Shown here piece by piece: positions 23,358 to 31,759 of a stretch of 36,108 nucleotides of DNA (position 1 is its first letter; the number at the start of each line of letters is the position of its first letter). The stretch spans positions 1-36,108 of the forward strand of contig DXGF01000141.1 of the NCBI GenBank assembly GCA_019114065.1, in the 5' to 3' direction. Made by a program: the position numbers and the translations under genes. Origin of the DNA: Candidatus Dorea gallistercoris. GTDB lineage: Bacteria > Bacillota > Clostridia > Lachnospirales > Lachnospiraceae. The notes below the pieces were generated by a model. That model worked only from the letters and a program-made list of their open reading frames with translations, did not search any database and was not told the origin of the DNA.

Positions 23358-24266
23358 TCAGCTGCCGCAAAACATTTTTACAACTTTATACTCTTGTGCG
23401 TCCCCGCAGTAACGGTACAAGGCAAGGAAATTCCCTCTATCATCGTACAGTCTGACCACGGCGCCGTCATCCACCGGGACTTTCGTCCGAGTCATCATCC
23501 CCTGGCGGAGCCCGTTTCCGTTGAGCGCCAGTTTCTCCCACTGACTTTTCACCTGTATGGCAGGATATTCCAAGAACAACCAGTCAACCGGTCTTAGGAT
23601 TTCCTTTAGACTTCCCTGACTTTTCCGCTGTCCGATCTCTTCCAGAGTATGGGCATCCTCCTGCTCAAAAGGACCTGCCTTCGTCCGCTTCAGATCTTCC
23701 ATGCACCCGAAGCAGCCCAAATCCCTTCCGATATCGTCGCATAACGTTCGGATATAAGTCCCCTTGGAACAGCGCACTCTCAGCCTGACTCTCGGAGCGC
23801 GAAACTCCAGGATACAGATCTCATAGATCTGCACCCTTCTTGCTTTCCGCTCTACCGTCTTCCCCTCCCTTGCCAGTTCATAGAGCTTCTTCCCGTTTAC
23901 CTTTAGAGCCGAATACATGGGAGGGATCTGATCGTAGGCTCCTATGTAGTTTCGCACCGTCTCTTCCAGCTTCTCCCGATCGATGCCGGCCGTATCTCCT
24001 TCTTCCAATACCGTTCCGGTGATATCCTGTGTATCTGTCCGCATTCCCAGAAGGAGCACCGCCTCATAGGTCTTATCCTGATCTGTCAGAAGATCGCACA
24101 CCTTGGTGGCACGTCCCAGACAGACCGGAAGTACGCCCTCCGCATCCGGGTCCAGCGTCCCGGTATGACCGATCTTGCGCTGGCCCAGGATGCCTCTTAA
24201 TTTTGCCACCACATCATGGGAGGTAAACCCTTTCTCTTTATACACATTCAGGATCCCACTGATCAT
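23358..24266 (-). CDS. truB: tRNA pseudouridine-55 synthase
   Basis: A 302-residue enzyme that forms pseudouridine 55 in the T-psi-C loop of tRNAs. Catalytic D39 sits in GHTGTLDPDAEGVLPVCLG; YEAVLLLGMRTDTQDITG and CSKGTYIRTLCDDIG are further TruB blocks. A C-terminal PUA-like part follows (about 240-302). The ATG overlaps the nrnA stop by 4 bases (ATGA). Confidence 0.97.
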   Translation of the reverse strand: MISGILNVYKEKGFTSHDVVAKLRGILGQRKIGHTGTLDPDAEGVLPVCLGRATKVCDLLTDQDKTYEAVLLLGMRTDTQDITGTVLEEGDTAGIDREKLEETVRNYIGAYDQIPPMYSALKVNGKKLYELAREGKTVERKARRVQIYEICILEFRAPRVRLRVRCSKGTYIRTLCDDIGRDLGCFGCMEDLKRTKAGPFEQEDAHTLEEIGQRKSQGSLKEILRPVDWLFLEYPAIQVKSQWEKLALNGNGLRQGMMTRTKVPVDDGAVVRLYDDRGNFLALYRYCGDAQEYKVVKMFCGS

Positions 24267-25216
24267 AACGGCTCTCCCAGCTGGTCCGCGATCAGGCCGG
24301 ACAGATTATTCAGCACGTCATGGGGCGTCCCGGCCATGGTAAATCCCGCCGCCCTTTTATGTCCGCCGCCGCCCAAATACTGGGCCACTTTGCTCACATC
24401 CACCTGCTCGTTGGACCGCAGACTGACTTTATACACGCTGGGCCTTAGCTCGTACATGAAAATGGCCACTTCCACTCCCCGGGTGTCCCTGAGGTGGCTG
24501 ACGATGCCATCCAAGGCGCTGGGCTCTACACCGTAGAACTCCATCTCTCTCCCCCGGATGTAAGAGGCTATGCATTTCCCGTCCATGAACAGTATACTCT
24601 CCATGAGCGCGCGCCCCAGCACCTGGTTCTGGGTATAACTTTTTTCCACATACGTCTTGCGGATCAGTCCGGGGGCATCCACCCCTTTCTCCATCAGATC
24701 CGCCGCCGCCCGCAGTGTGGAAGGGGAAGTGCAGGTATACTGGAAGACGCCGGTATCATGGACAATACCCAGATACAGCGCCTCCGCCACAGGAAGCGTG
24801 ATCTTCTCCTTATCGACCAGATCATAGACCAGCTCCGAAGTAGAACTTGCCTCGGGAACCACATAATTTTCTTCCCCAAACCCCGTGTTGCTGATATGGT
24901 GATCCACGCAGAGGGTGTGGGCCGCCTGCTCAAAAAGAACCCGGGAGAATCCAAGCCTCTCTTCGTCTCCGCAGTCCAGGCAGATGAACAGATCATACTT
25001 CTGGTCTCCCGGCACCTCATGCCGGATCTCATCGGACCGTTTCAGGAACTGATAAGACCGGGGAATCTCTTCCAAATAGATATCTGTCTTCTTCCCGCTG
25101 TAATTCTCCAGAATATAGAGGTACAGTCCCATACAGGAACCGGTACAGTCTCCGTCTGGTCTCTCGTGGCCCCCGATGGCGATCGTATCTGCCTGCTCGA
25201 TCATTCTATTCAACAT
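24263..25216 (-). CDS. nrnA: Bifunctional oligoribonuclease / PAP phosphatase NrnA (DHH family)
   Basis: A 317-residue DHH-DHHA1 phosphoesterase. The N-terminal motifs are GGHERPDGDCTGS (motif I), LFICLDCGD (motif II) and CVDHHISN (DHH, motif III); the C-terminal DHHA1 domain ends with the glycine-rich GGGGHKRAAGF. NrnA degrades nano-RNA and converts 3'-phosphoadenosine 5'-phosphate to AMP. ATG 25214-25216 is chosen for its AAGGTG site; a GTG at 25225 and an ATG at 25204 have weaker support. It overlaps rbfA by 11 bases and truB by 4. Confidence 0.94.
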   Translation of the reverse strand: MLNRMIEQADTIAIGGHERPDGDCTGSCMGLYLYILENYSGKKTDIYLEEIPRSYQFLKRSDEIRHEVPGDQKYDLFICLDCGDEERLGFSRVLFEQAAHTLCVDHHISNTGFGEENYVVPEASSTSELVYDLVDKEKITLPVAEALYLGIVHDTGVFQYTCTSPSTLRAAADLMEKGVDAPGLIRKTYVEKSYTQNQVLGRALMESILFMDGKCIASYIRGREMEFYGVEPSALDGIVSHLRDTRGVEVAIFMYELRPSVYKVSLRSNEQVDVSKVAQYLGGGGHKRAAGFTMAGTPHDVLNNLSGLIADQLGEPL

Positions 25217-25589
25217 CGTTCTCACCTTCCGTCTCCATTTGACCCGTTACTTCTTCTATCTTTTTAGACATATTTACACCATATTCAATGGATTGGTCCA
25301 ATATGAAATGGATCTCCGGGGTGTTGCGCATATTTAAAGTCCTGGCCAGTTCCCGCCGGATATATCCTTCCGCGCTCTGTAGCCCCCGGATTGTCTCCTG
25401 CTGGGCCTTCTCATCTCCAAGCACACTGATATACGCCTTACAGGTCTTCAGATCAGGGGCCACCTCAGCAGCCACCACAGAGGTCCATGGGGCCACCCTC
25501 GGATCCTTCAACCCGCCTCTTATGATGCTGCTCAGCTCCCGCTGGACTTCCACATTCACTCTGGTGTTTTTGATACTTCTTTTCCGCAA
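25206..25589 (-). CDS. rbfA: 30S ribosome-binding factor A
   Basis: A 127-residue KH-type factor needed for late 16S rRNA maturation, especially in the cold. Family landmarks are RSIKNTRVNVEVQRELSSII, LKDPRVAPWTSVVAAEVAPD and RTLNMRNTPEIHFILDQSIE. The start is TTG at 25587-25589, with AAGGAAG just upstream, giving the expected MRKRSIKNTR opening. It follows infB by 61 bases. Confidence 0.94.
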   Translation of the reverse strand: MRKRSIKNTRVNVEVQRELSSIIRGGLKDPRVAPWTSVVAAEVAPDLKTCKAYISVLGDEKAQQETIRGLQSAEGYIRRELARTLNMRNTPEIHFILDQSIEYGVNMSKKIEEVTGQMETEGENDVE

Positions 25590-25650
25590 TTTTCTTCCTT
25601 CTTTCTTTCTCAAAGCAGGATGCTTTTGAAAGGCCGTCTGAGATTCAGGA

Positions 25651-28407
25651 CTATCTTGGAACCTCTACCATCTTGAACGCCTCTACCTGGTCGCCTTCCT
25701 TCACATCATTAAAGCTGGAAAACACAAACCCGCACTCATATCCTGCCCTTACTTCTTTTACATCGTCCTTAAACCGCTTCAGAGAGGCGAGGGATCCCTC
25801 GTAGATCACGATGCCGTCCCGGATGATCCGGGCAGCGCAGTCCCGCTCGAAGGTTCCGTCCAGCACATAGGAGCCGGCGATGGTCCCCACGCCGGAGGCC
25901 TTGAACAGCTGGCGCACCTCCGCGTGCCCCAGGACCTTCTCCTCGAAAACGGGATCCAGCATCCCCTTCATGGCCGCTTCCACATCCTCGATGGCGTTGT
26001 AGATCACCCGATAGAGACGGATATCCACGCCTTCCCGCTCCGCGGTCTCCTTGGCCGTCGCGTCCGGACGCACATTGAATCCGATGATGATCGCATTGGA
26101 TGCGGAGGCCAGGCTCACGTCCGACTCATTGATCGCTCCCACGCCGCCGTGAATGATCTTTACGACAACCTCATCATTGGACAGCTTGAGAAGGCTCTGC
26201 TTGATCGCCTCCACAGATCCCTGCACATCCGCCTTTACTACGATGCCAAGTTCCTTTAAGTTGCCCTCCTGGATCTGGGTAAACAAATCATCCAGGGAAA
26301 GCTTTGACTTGGTATCTTCCAGCAGTTTCACTTTGCTCTGGGAGATAAAGGTCTCGGCAAAGCTTCTTGCCTCTTTATCATTTCCGCAGCCAACCAGCAC
26401 CTCTCCCGCATTCGGCACATCGTCCAGTCCCAGAATCTCTACCGGCATAGACGGTCCTGCCTCTTTGACCCGGCGTCCTTTATCATCCATCATGGCCCGT
26501 ACCTTTCCGTGGGCCGCGCCTGCCGCCACCGCGTCTCCGATCCGCAGGGTTCCTTTCTGTACCAGCACCGTTGCCACGGGACCTCTTCCTTTATCCAGCT
26601 CCGCCTCCAGCACAAGTCCTCTTGCCCGGCGGTTGGGATTGGCTTTCAGTTCCATGACTTCTGCCGTCAGAAGGATCATCTCCATCAACTCATCCAGACC
26701 TTCTCCGGTCTTGGCGGATACCGGAACGAAGATGGTGCTTCCTCCCCAGTCTTCCGGAATCAGCTCATACTCGGTCAGTTCCTGTTTCACCCGCTCTACA
26801 TTGGCGCTTGGCTTATCAATCTTGTTGACCGCCACGATGATCTCCACTCCCGCGGCCTTCGCGTGGTTGATAGCCTCGATAGTCTGTGGCATCACACCGT
26901 CGTCCGCGGCTACTACCAGGATGGCAATGTCTGTGGAGCTGGCTCCCCGCATACGCATGGCGGTAAACGCCTCGTGGCCCGGAGTATCCAGGAAGGTGAT
27001 CTTCTCCCCGTTTCGCTCCACCACGTAAGCTCCGATATGCTGGGTAATCCCGCCCGCTTCTCCGCCGATCACATTGGTATGGCGGATGGCGTCCAGTAGA
27101 GAAGTTTTTCCGTGGTCTACGTGTCCCATGACACAGACTACCGGAGGACGTTTCTTCATCTTCTTCTCGTCCTCTTCTTCTTCCTTCAGAAGCTCCTCGA
27201 TCACATCTACCACTTCTTCTTTCTCGCAGAGAACATCGAACTCCAGCGCGATCTCTTCCGCGGTCTCATAATCGATCTCCTGGTTTACCGTCACCACCTT
27301 GCCCTGCATAAAGAGTTTCTTTACGATCACAGACGGAACCACCTTCATCTTGTCTGCCAGCTCCTTGATCGTCAGCACTTCCGGGATCGTGATGGATTTG
27401 ATCTCCTCCTCCTGCTTCTGAGCTTTCGGCTGGGGTTTCTGAAGCTGAGGCTTCTGGTCTGACTTCTGCTTCTTTCCCTTTGGCTTCCTGTCTTCTTCTT
27501 CGCGACGATAATCTTTCTTCTTATGATCGTCTTTCCCTTTTCCTTTATTCCTCTGAGGCTTCTGTGCCGGCGTCTCCGGAGCCGGGATACTGCTCTGGTT
27601 CCTTCTTGTCTCTCCCCGTCTCTCTCCGTGGCTCCTCTCGCCTGCCCCGCGGCCCTGGTTCCTCTCGCCGCCCTTTCCCTGGCCTCTCTCGCTGGCGCCC
27701 CGGTTCTGGCCTCTGTCCTCTCCTCGCCTCTGGCCTCTCTCGCCTGCATTCCGGTCATTTCTTCCTCTTTCACCGGCGGCTCTCTCTCCGCTCCCTTTTT
27801 CACTGGCGGTCTTTGCCTGTGGCTTCTCATTGGGACGGCCCGTCTGAGAAGACTTTGGGGCGTGATCAGCCGGTTTCTTCCCGGAAGCCTGAGGTTGAGA
27901 CTGCGCCTGGACCTGAGCAGTGGTTTCCTGCTCCGCTGGCTGTGGCTGTTTTTTCTCCAGGGCCTTTTCAAACGCCTTCTCCACAGACCTCTCAGTCGGA
28001 CGCGCTTTTTCCGCGCCCGGCCGGGCGGGCTGCCCCGGACGGTTCTGCGGTTTCGCCGGACGGCCGTTATTCACCTGCATAGGCCTTCCCTGGGAGATCC
28101 CCGGCTTCCCGCCTCCTGCCGGACGCCTGCCCTGGCGCGCTCCATTCTGGGTATTCTGAGGTCTGAAGACATGGACGATATTCTTTTTCTTTGGTGTTTC
28201 CCCCGCGGGTTTCTCTGCCTTTTCAGGGGCCTTTCCAGTCTCTGCCCCGCTCTTGTCAAAAGCGGCTTTTACCATTTTTACTTCCTCATCTTCCAGCGCG
28301 CTCATATGGTTTTTCACTTCTATCTTTTTCTCCGCAAGAAACTCCACCAGTTCCTTGCTGGGAACGTCTAATTCTTTCGCTAACTCATATACTTTCATCT
28401 TCGACAT
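25651..28407 (-). CDS. infB: Translation initiation factor IF-2
   Basis: A 918-residue GTPase that places initiator tRNA on the 30S subunit. An IF2N domain opens the protein ([20 protein letters not shown]), followed by a disordered region of about 300 residues rich in G, R, E, Q, K and P, a second IF2N-like domain ([20 protein letters not shown]), then the G domain with GHVDHGKT (G1), [11 protein letters not shown] (G3) and AVNKIDKP (G4), and the beta-barrel/C-terminal tRNA-binding domains to [11 protein letters not shown] 28405-28407 has GGAGGT 7 bases upstream; an ATG at 28422 would place the site inside the coding region. The linker carries an unusual GERG/RG-rich stretch (about residues 195-275). 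Confidence 0.98.
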   Translation of the reverse strand: MSKMKVYELAKELDVPSKELVEFLAEKKIEVKNHMSALEDEEVKMVKAAFDKSGAETGKAPEKAEKPAGETPKKKNIVHVFRPQNTQNGARQGRRPAGGGKPGISQGRPMQVNNGRPAKPQNRPGQPARPGAEKARPTERSVEKAFEKALEKKQPQPAEQETTAQVQAQSQPQASGKKPADHAPKSSQTGRPNEKPQAKTASEKGSGERAAGERGRNDRNAGERGQRRGEDRGQNRGASERGQGKGGERNQGRGAGERSHGERRGETRRNQSSIPAPETPAQKPQRNKGKGKDDHKKKDYRREEEDRKPKGKKQKSDQKPQLQKPQPKAQKQEEEIKSITIPEVLTIKELADKMKVVPSVIVKKLFMQGKVVTVNQEIDYETAEEIALEFDVLCEKEEVVDVIEELLKEEEEDEKKMKKRPPVVCVMGHVDHGKTSLLDAIRHTNVIGGEAGGITQHIGAYVVERNGEKITFLDTPGHEAFTAMRMRGASSTDIAILVVAADDGVMPQTIEAINHAKAAGVEIIVAVNKIDKPSANVERVKQELTEYELIPEDWGGSTIFVPVSAKTGEGLDELMEMILLTAEVMELKANPNRRARGLVLEAELDKGRGPVATVLVQKGTLRIGDAVAAGAAHGKVRAMMDDKGRRVKEAGPSMPVEILGLDDVPNAGEVLVGCGNDKEARSFAETFISQSKVKLLEDTKSKLSLDDLFTQIQEGNLKELGIVVKADVQGSVEAIKQSLLKLSNDEVVVKIIHGGVGAINESDVSLASASNAIIIGFNVRPDATAKETAEREGVDIRLYRVIYNAIEDVEAAMKGMLDPVFEEKVLGHAEVRQLFKASGVGTIAGSYVLDGTFERDCAARIIRDGIVIYEGSLASLKRFKDDVKEVRAGYECGFVFSSFNDVKEGDQVEAFKMVEVPR

Positions 28408-28421
28408 ACACACTACCTCCA

Positions 28422-28745
28422 TTATGCAATTGTATTCTCTTCTGTGTCCAAATGTTTCCTGATTCCTTTTGCAAACCCCTCATCCATGACCGCAAGGGAT
28501 GCCCGGAACTCTTTTCCCATTGCATGCCCCAAGGTATCTTTATCTTTGTAAAAATAGATGGGTACTCTATAAAAATCACACATATTCTGGAATTTCTTCC
28601 TGGTATTCTCTGATGCGTCCCCCGCCACGATCACCAGCGCGGCCCGGCCGGATTTTACCTCTTTCTCTGTGCAGAACTCTCCGCTTGCCACTTTCCCGGC
28701 CTTCACAGCCAGACCGATCAATGACAGCGCCTTACTCTTTTTCAA
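28422..28745 (-). CDS. ylxQ: L7Ae-family K-turn RNA-binding protein YlxQ
   Basis: A 107-residue protein of the ribosomal L7Ae/L30e family, with [19 protein letters not shown] at the start, [18 protein letters not shown] in the centre and [19 protein letters not shown]. YlxQ binds kink-turn RNA in vitro; its cellular target is not settled. The start is TTG 28743-28745 with AAGGAG 10 bases upstream, overlapping the ylxR end by 14 bases. The conserved nusA-ylxR-ylxQ-infB order supports the call. Confidence 0.92.
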   Translation of the reverse strand: MKKSKALSLIGLAVKAGKVASGEFCTEKEVKSGRAALVIVAGDASENTRKKFQNMCDFYRVPIYFYKDKDTLGHAMGKEFRASLAVMDEGFAKGIRKHLDTEENTIA

Positions 28746-29010
28746 GCGATTCCATCTCCTTTTCCAGGGATTCATATACCTCCGGCGGGATCGCCTGGCC
28801 AAAGGAACGCTCCAATCCTTTGCATTTCCTTGCTTTTTCCAGGCACTCTCGGTTGGGACACAGATAAGCTCCCCGGCCATTTTTCTTCCCGGTAGCATCT
28901 AACAGGAACTCCTGCTCAGATGTGCGGATGACCCGGATCATCTCTTTCTTGCTGCGCATTTCCTGACAACCCACGCATTTCCGCAACGGTATCTTTTTAT
29001 TTTTACTCAA
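28732..29010 (-). CDS. ylxR: YlxR family RNA-binding protein (RnpM)
   Basis: A 92-residue basic protein of the YlxR (DUF448) family: IPLRKCVGCQEMRSKKEMIR, DATGKKNGRGAYLCPNREC and the GLERSFGQAIP end. The Bacillus homologue has been reported to bind and modulate RNase P RNA. Two cysteine pairs (C12/C15 and CPNREC) could hold a zinc ion. The start is TTG 29008-29010, the only start codon near the AAGGTGAT site. It lies 9 bases after nusA and overlaps ylxQ. Confidence 0.92.
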   Translation of the reverse strand: MSKNKKIPLRKCVGCQEMRSKKEMIRVIRTSEQEFLLDATGKKNGRGAYLCPNRECLEKARKCKGLERSFGQAIPPEVYESLEKEMESLEKE

Positions 29011-29019
29011 ATGATCACC

Positions 29020-30249
29020 TTATTCCTCTTCTGACTCCTGATCTCCATCTGCTTCTTCATCATAAACGGCTTCTTTGGACGCTTCTTCATAAGACTCATC
29101 ATAGCCTTCTTCGTAAGCCCCTTCTTCGTAAGACTCATCGTAGCCTTCTTCATACATTTCTTCTTCAAACACGCCTTCGCTCATTTCCATATAATTTTCC
29201 GGCAGTTCTCCTGATTCGATGGCCTGAGTTTCACTCTTGATGTCGATCTTATATCCTGTCAGCCGCGCGGCCAGTCTGGCGTTCTGTCCTTCTTTTCCGA
29301 TGGCAAGCGAAAGCTGGTAGTCCGGCACGATGACGCTTGCCGTCTTCTCATCCGGATCCGCCATAACAGAGATGACCTTCGCCGGGCTTAACGCGTTCTC
29401 GATCAGGATCGCCGGGTTATCACTCCAATTGATGATGTCGATCTTCTCTCCCCGCAATTCATTGACGATGGCATTGACTCTGGCTCCGTTCATTCCCACG
29501 CAGGCGCCTACCGGATCCACATCCGGATCATTGGACCATACCGCGATCTTGGTCCTGCTGCCGGCTTCTCTGGCAATGCTCTTGATCTCCACAATTCCGT
29601 CTCTGACTTCCGTCACCTCTGACTCAAACAGACGCTTTACTAATTCCGGATGGGTACGGGACACTAAGATCTTTGGTCCTTTTGTGGTGTTCTTTACTTC
29701 TACCACATACAGCTTGATCCGCTCTGTCGGCTTAAACACCTCTCCTTTTACCTGCTCGTTTTCTGTCAGCATGGCGTCTGCCTTACCCAGATTGATGCTG
29801 ATGTTTCTTCCCACATAGCGCTGTACGATTCCCGTCACGATATCTTTTTCTTTCTCAAAATACTGATCGTAGATCACCTTGCGCTCTTCTTCCCGGATCT
29901 TCTGCAGGATCAGGTTCTTCGCGTTCTGGGTGGCGATACGTCCAAAGGATTTAGATTCAATAGGAATCCGCACAATATCGCCGATCTCATAAGTACTGTC
30001 GATCTCTTTTGCCTCTTCCAGGCTGATCTGCTCCAATTTATCTTCCACTTCTTCTACTACCTCTTTCTCGGCGTAGAGCTGGTAGTCGCAGGTCTCCCGG
30101 TCCATGATCAATTTGATATTGTCGGCTTTCCCAAAATGGTTCTTACAGGCATTTAAAAGAGAATTCTCGATCGCGTCCAGCAGGGTCTCTTTGCTGATGT
30201 CTTTCTCCTTCTCCAGTATGTTCAATGCTTCCAGTAATTCCGTATTCAT
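29020..30249 (-). CDS. nusA: Transcription termination/antitermination factor NusA
   Basis: A 409-residue protein. The N-terminal polymerase-binding domain (1-125) is followed by S1 (about 133-200, DIVTGIVQRYVGRNISINLG), KH1 (DPVGACVGMNGARVNAIVNE) and KH2 (LSLAIGKEGQNARLAARLTG). It controls pausing and termination by binding RNA polymerase and nascent RNA. The last roughly 60 residues are a very acidic tail with two tandem copies of a 13-residue unit containing YEEGYDESYEE; the B. subtilis protein is 371 residues and lacks this. ATG 30249 follows AAGGAGGAG. Second gene after rimP. Confidence 0.97.
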   Translation of the reverse strand: MNTELLEALNILEKEKDISKETLLDAIENSLLNACKNHFGKADNIKLIMDRETCDYQLYAEKEVVEEVEDKLEQISLEEAKEIDSTYEIGDIVRIPIESKSFGRIATQNAKNLILQKIREEERKVIYDQYFEKEKDIVTGIVQRYVGRNISINLGKADAMLTENEQVKGEVFKPTERIKLYVVEVKNTTKGPKILVSRTHPELVKRLFESEVTEVRDGIVEIKSIAREAGSRTKIAVWSNDPDVDPVGACVGMNGARVNAIVNELRGEKIDIINWSDNPAILIENALSPAKVISVMADPDEKTASVIVPDYQLSLAIGKEGQNARLAARLTGYKIDIKSETQAIESGELPENYMEMSEGVFEEEMYEEGYDESYEEGAYEEGYDESYEEASKEAVYDEEADGDQESEEE

Positions 30250-30267
30250 TCGTTTCTCCTCCTTAAT

Positions 30268-30735
30268 CTAAAAATCAAATGCCAGGCGGATCAAAGCGAT
30301 ATCGCCTTTGTCAAATGTTTTTTCCGTCTCGTCTGCAAGCGTAATGGTTACTGTATCTTCATCGTAATCTTTTAAGATTCCGGTAAATTCTTTCTGTTTG
30401 TCGATCATGCGGTAGGTCTTGACTTCCACCTCTTCTCCCAGGCTCCTCTTGAAATCCTTCTCCTTCTTCAAAGGACGTCCAAGCCCTGGGGAACTCACTT
30501 CCATGATGTAGGCGTCTTCGATAAAATCTTCCTGATCCAGGAGATCCGACAGTCTTCTGCTGACTTTCTCACAGTCGTCGATGCTGATCCCGCCGGGCTT
30601 ATCGATGTAAGACCTGAGATACCAGGTGCTTCCCTCCTTGACATACTCCACATCTACAAGCTCAAATCCATATTCGTCCACAATGGGCTGCAGAAGCTGT
30701 TCTGTTTTCTGCTCGTAAACTTCTCTTTTAGACAA
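30268..30735 (-). CDS. rimP: Ribosome maturation factor RimP
   Basis: A 155-residue factor for 30S assembly. Family blocks are PIVDEYGFELVDVEYVKEG, WYLRSYIDKPGGISIDDCE and IMEVSSPGLGRPLKKEKDF, with an SH3-like C-terminal domain. The start is TTG 30733-30735 with AAGGAGG 9 bases upstream; an upstream in-frame TTG precedes the binding site. It is the first gene of the rimP-nusA-infB operon and has a strong promoter and leader hairpin. Confidence 0.95.
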   Translation of the reverse strand: MSKREVYEQKTEQLLQPIVDEYGFELVDVEYVKEGSTWYLRSYIDKPGGISIDDCEKVSRRLSDLLDQEDFIEDAYIMEVSSPGLGRPLKKEKDFKRSLGEEVEVKTYRMIDKQKEFTGILKDYDEDTVTITLADETEKTFDKGDIALIRLAFDF

Positions 30736-30759
30736 TGTAAAATTCCTCCTTACCAACAA

Positions 30760-30787
30760 AGAAGAGTGAACTTTCGTTCACTCTTCT
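30760..30787 (-). promoter_or_regulatory. Perfect 12-bp hairpin with GAAA tetraloop in the rimP leader
   Basis: Arms 30776-30787 and 30760-30771 pair perfectly; in the minus-strand RNA the loop is GAAA, a stable GNRA tetraloop. It is followed by a short U-rich stretch (TTGTTGG) and then the rimP binding site, and it begins about 20 bases after the predicted transcription start. It could act as an attenuator or as an mRNA-stabilising 5' hairpin. Confidence 0.85.
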
Positions 30788-30813
30788 GCCGGATTTCTAT
30801 GTAACTGTAGGTT

Positions 30814-30842
30814 AGTATAGCACTTCTCTCATGGAAAATCAA
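30814..30842 (-). promoter_or_regulatory. Sigma-A promoter of the rimP-nusA-infB operon
   Basis: On the minus strand TTGATT (30837-30842), a 17-base spacer and TGC-TATACT (-10 at 30814-30819, extended -10) lie in the 126-base gap between nudC and rimP. Confidence 0.75.
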
Positions 30843-30861
30843 GGGTTTTCGGGAAATCTCC

Positions 30862-31755
30862 TTATATTTTCCCTTCCTTAAACGCCATCATCATGGCGTT
30901 GGTCAGGCTTAAGTCTTCTTCCTTCACCGGCATAACCTCCCGCTCAAACCACTCTGCCATGGCCAGTTCTTCCTGGTCGATGGAGATTGCATCTTCTCCA
31001 TCCAGTTCGCAGAAAAATCCCATCAGCAACGTATCGGAGAAGGACCAGGGCTGGCTCTTGAAGTAGGTGATGTTCTTCACCTTCAGGCCCACCTCTTCCA
31101 TCACTTCCCGGCGCACCGTCTCTTCAATGGTCTCGCCGATCTCATTGAAGCCGGCCAGAAGGGCGTAGTCCTTAAAATCACGTCTCGCGTACTTTGACAT
31201 GAGGATCTTACTGCCATGGGTCACGCCGATGATCACCGCCGGACAGATTTTGGGAAACTCCATCAGGCCGCAGGAGGGACATTTCATCATCCGCTCTTTC
31301 TCATCTGGGACCATAGGTTTCCCACAGCGCCCGCAGAAACGATGGCTTTCATACCAGCGGAACAACTGCCATCCGGTGATTCCGGCAAACCGCAGGTATT
31401 TAGGATCTGCCCTGCGGAACAACCAGTTGTCCTCCCAGGTGAATCCATCCGCCTCTAGACTGTGTCCGTCCGCTTCCGGGTGGAGGTAGAACCGGATCTC
31501 TCCAAGAGCAGTTCCTTTCCCGTCAGCCCCGCCGGGACACCGGATAGAAAACAGATAGACCGCGCCCTGGTACAGCGGCTCTCTCTCCTTCTCCCACCGC
31601 TTTTCCGCCTCCTGGAAAGTAGGGAAACAAATCTCTTTCCCCTCCCGCTTCACCAGGGTCCGGGTTCCCTCATAGCACAGCAGGAAGTCCTGCGCCTGCG
31701 GCAGGACCGGGTGATAGGCGTTATCATATTGATATGGCTGTATATCCTGTATCAT
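30862..31755 (-). CDS. nudC: NAD(+)/NADH pyrophosphatase, NudC-type Nudix hydrolase
   Basis: A 297-residue protein. After an N-terminal domain (about 1-145), a zinc ribbon (FCGRCGKPM, then KCPSCGLMEFP, about residues 147-175) leads into the Nudix domain. The Nudix box follows the pattern G-x5-E-x7-REVMEEVG, and the NADH-specific motif SQPWSF is present. The enzyme hydrolyses NAD(H) to NMN(H) and AMP, and in some bacteria removes NAD caps from RNA; that second role is not shown here. ATG 31753-31755 with AGGTAGG, 4 bases after parC, so probably co-transcribed. Confidence 0.93.
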   Translation of the reverse strand: MIQDIQPYQYDNAYHPVLPQAQDFLLCYEGTRTLVKREGKEICFPTFQEAEKRWEKEREPLYQGAVYLFSIRCPGGADGKGTALGEIRFYLHPEADGHSLEADGFTWEDNWLFRRADPKYLRFAGITGWQLFRWYESHRFCGRCGKPMVPDEKERMMKCPSCGLMEFPKICPAVIIGVTHGSKILMSKYARRDFKDYALLAGFNEIGETIEETVRREVMEEVGLKVKNITYFKSQPWSFSDTLLMGFFCELDGEDAISIDQEELAMAEWFEREVMPVKEEDLSLTNAMMMAFKEGKI

Positions 31756-31759
31756 GATC

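Noticed and set aside
25612-25626. Short hairpin between infB and rbfA
   Set aside because: Only 6 pairs with a 3-base loop and no T run; too weak to call a terminator in a conserved operon.
27523-28371. 282-codon plus-strand frame and overlapping frames opposite the infB linker
   Set aside because: The repetitive G/R/E codons of the IF-2 linker give long antisense frames rich in L, S and R. There is no independent evidence of a gene.
30780-30880. Possible terminator after nudC
   Set aside because: Imperfect GGGAAA/TTTCCC pairing at the gene end is not followed by T residues on the minus strand, so no terminator was called.
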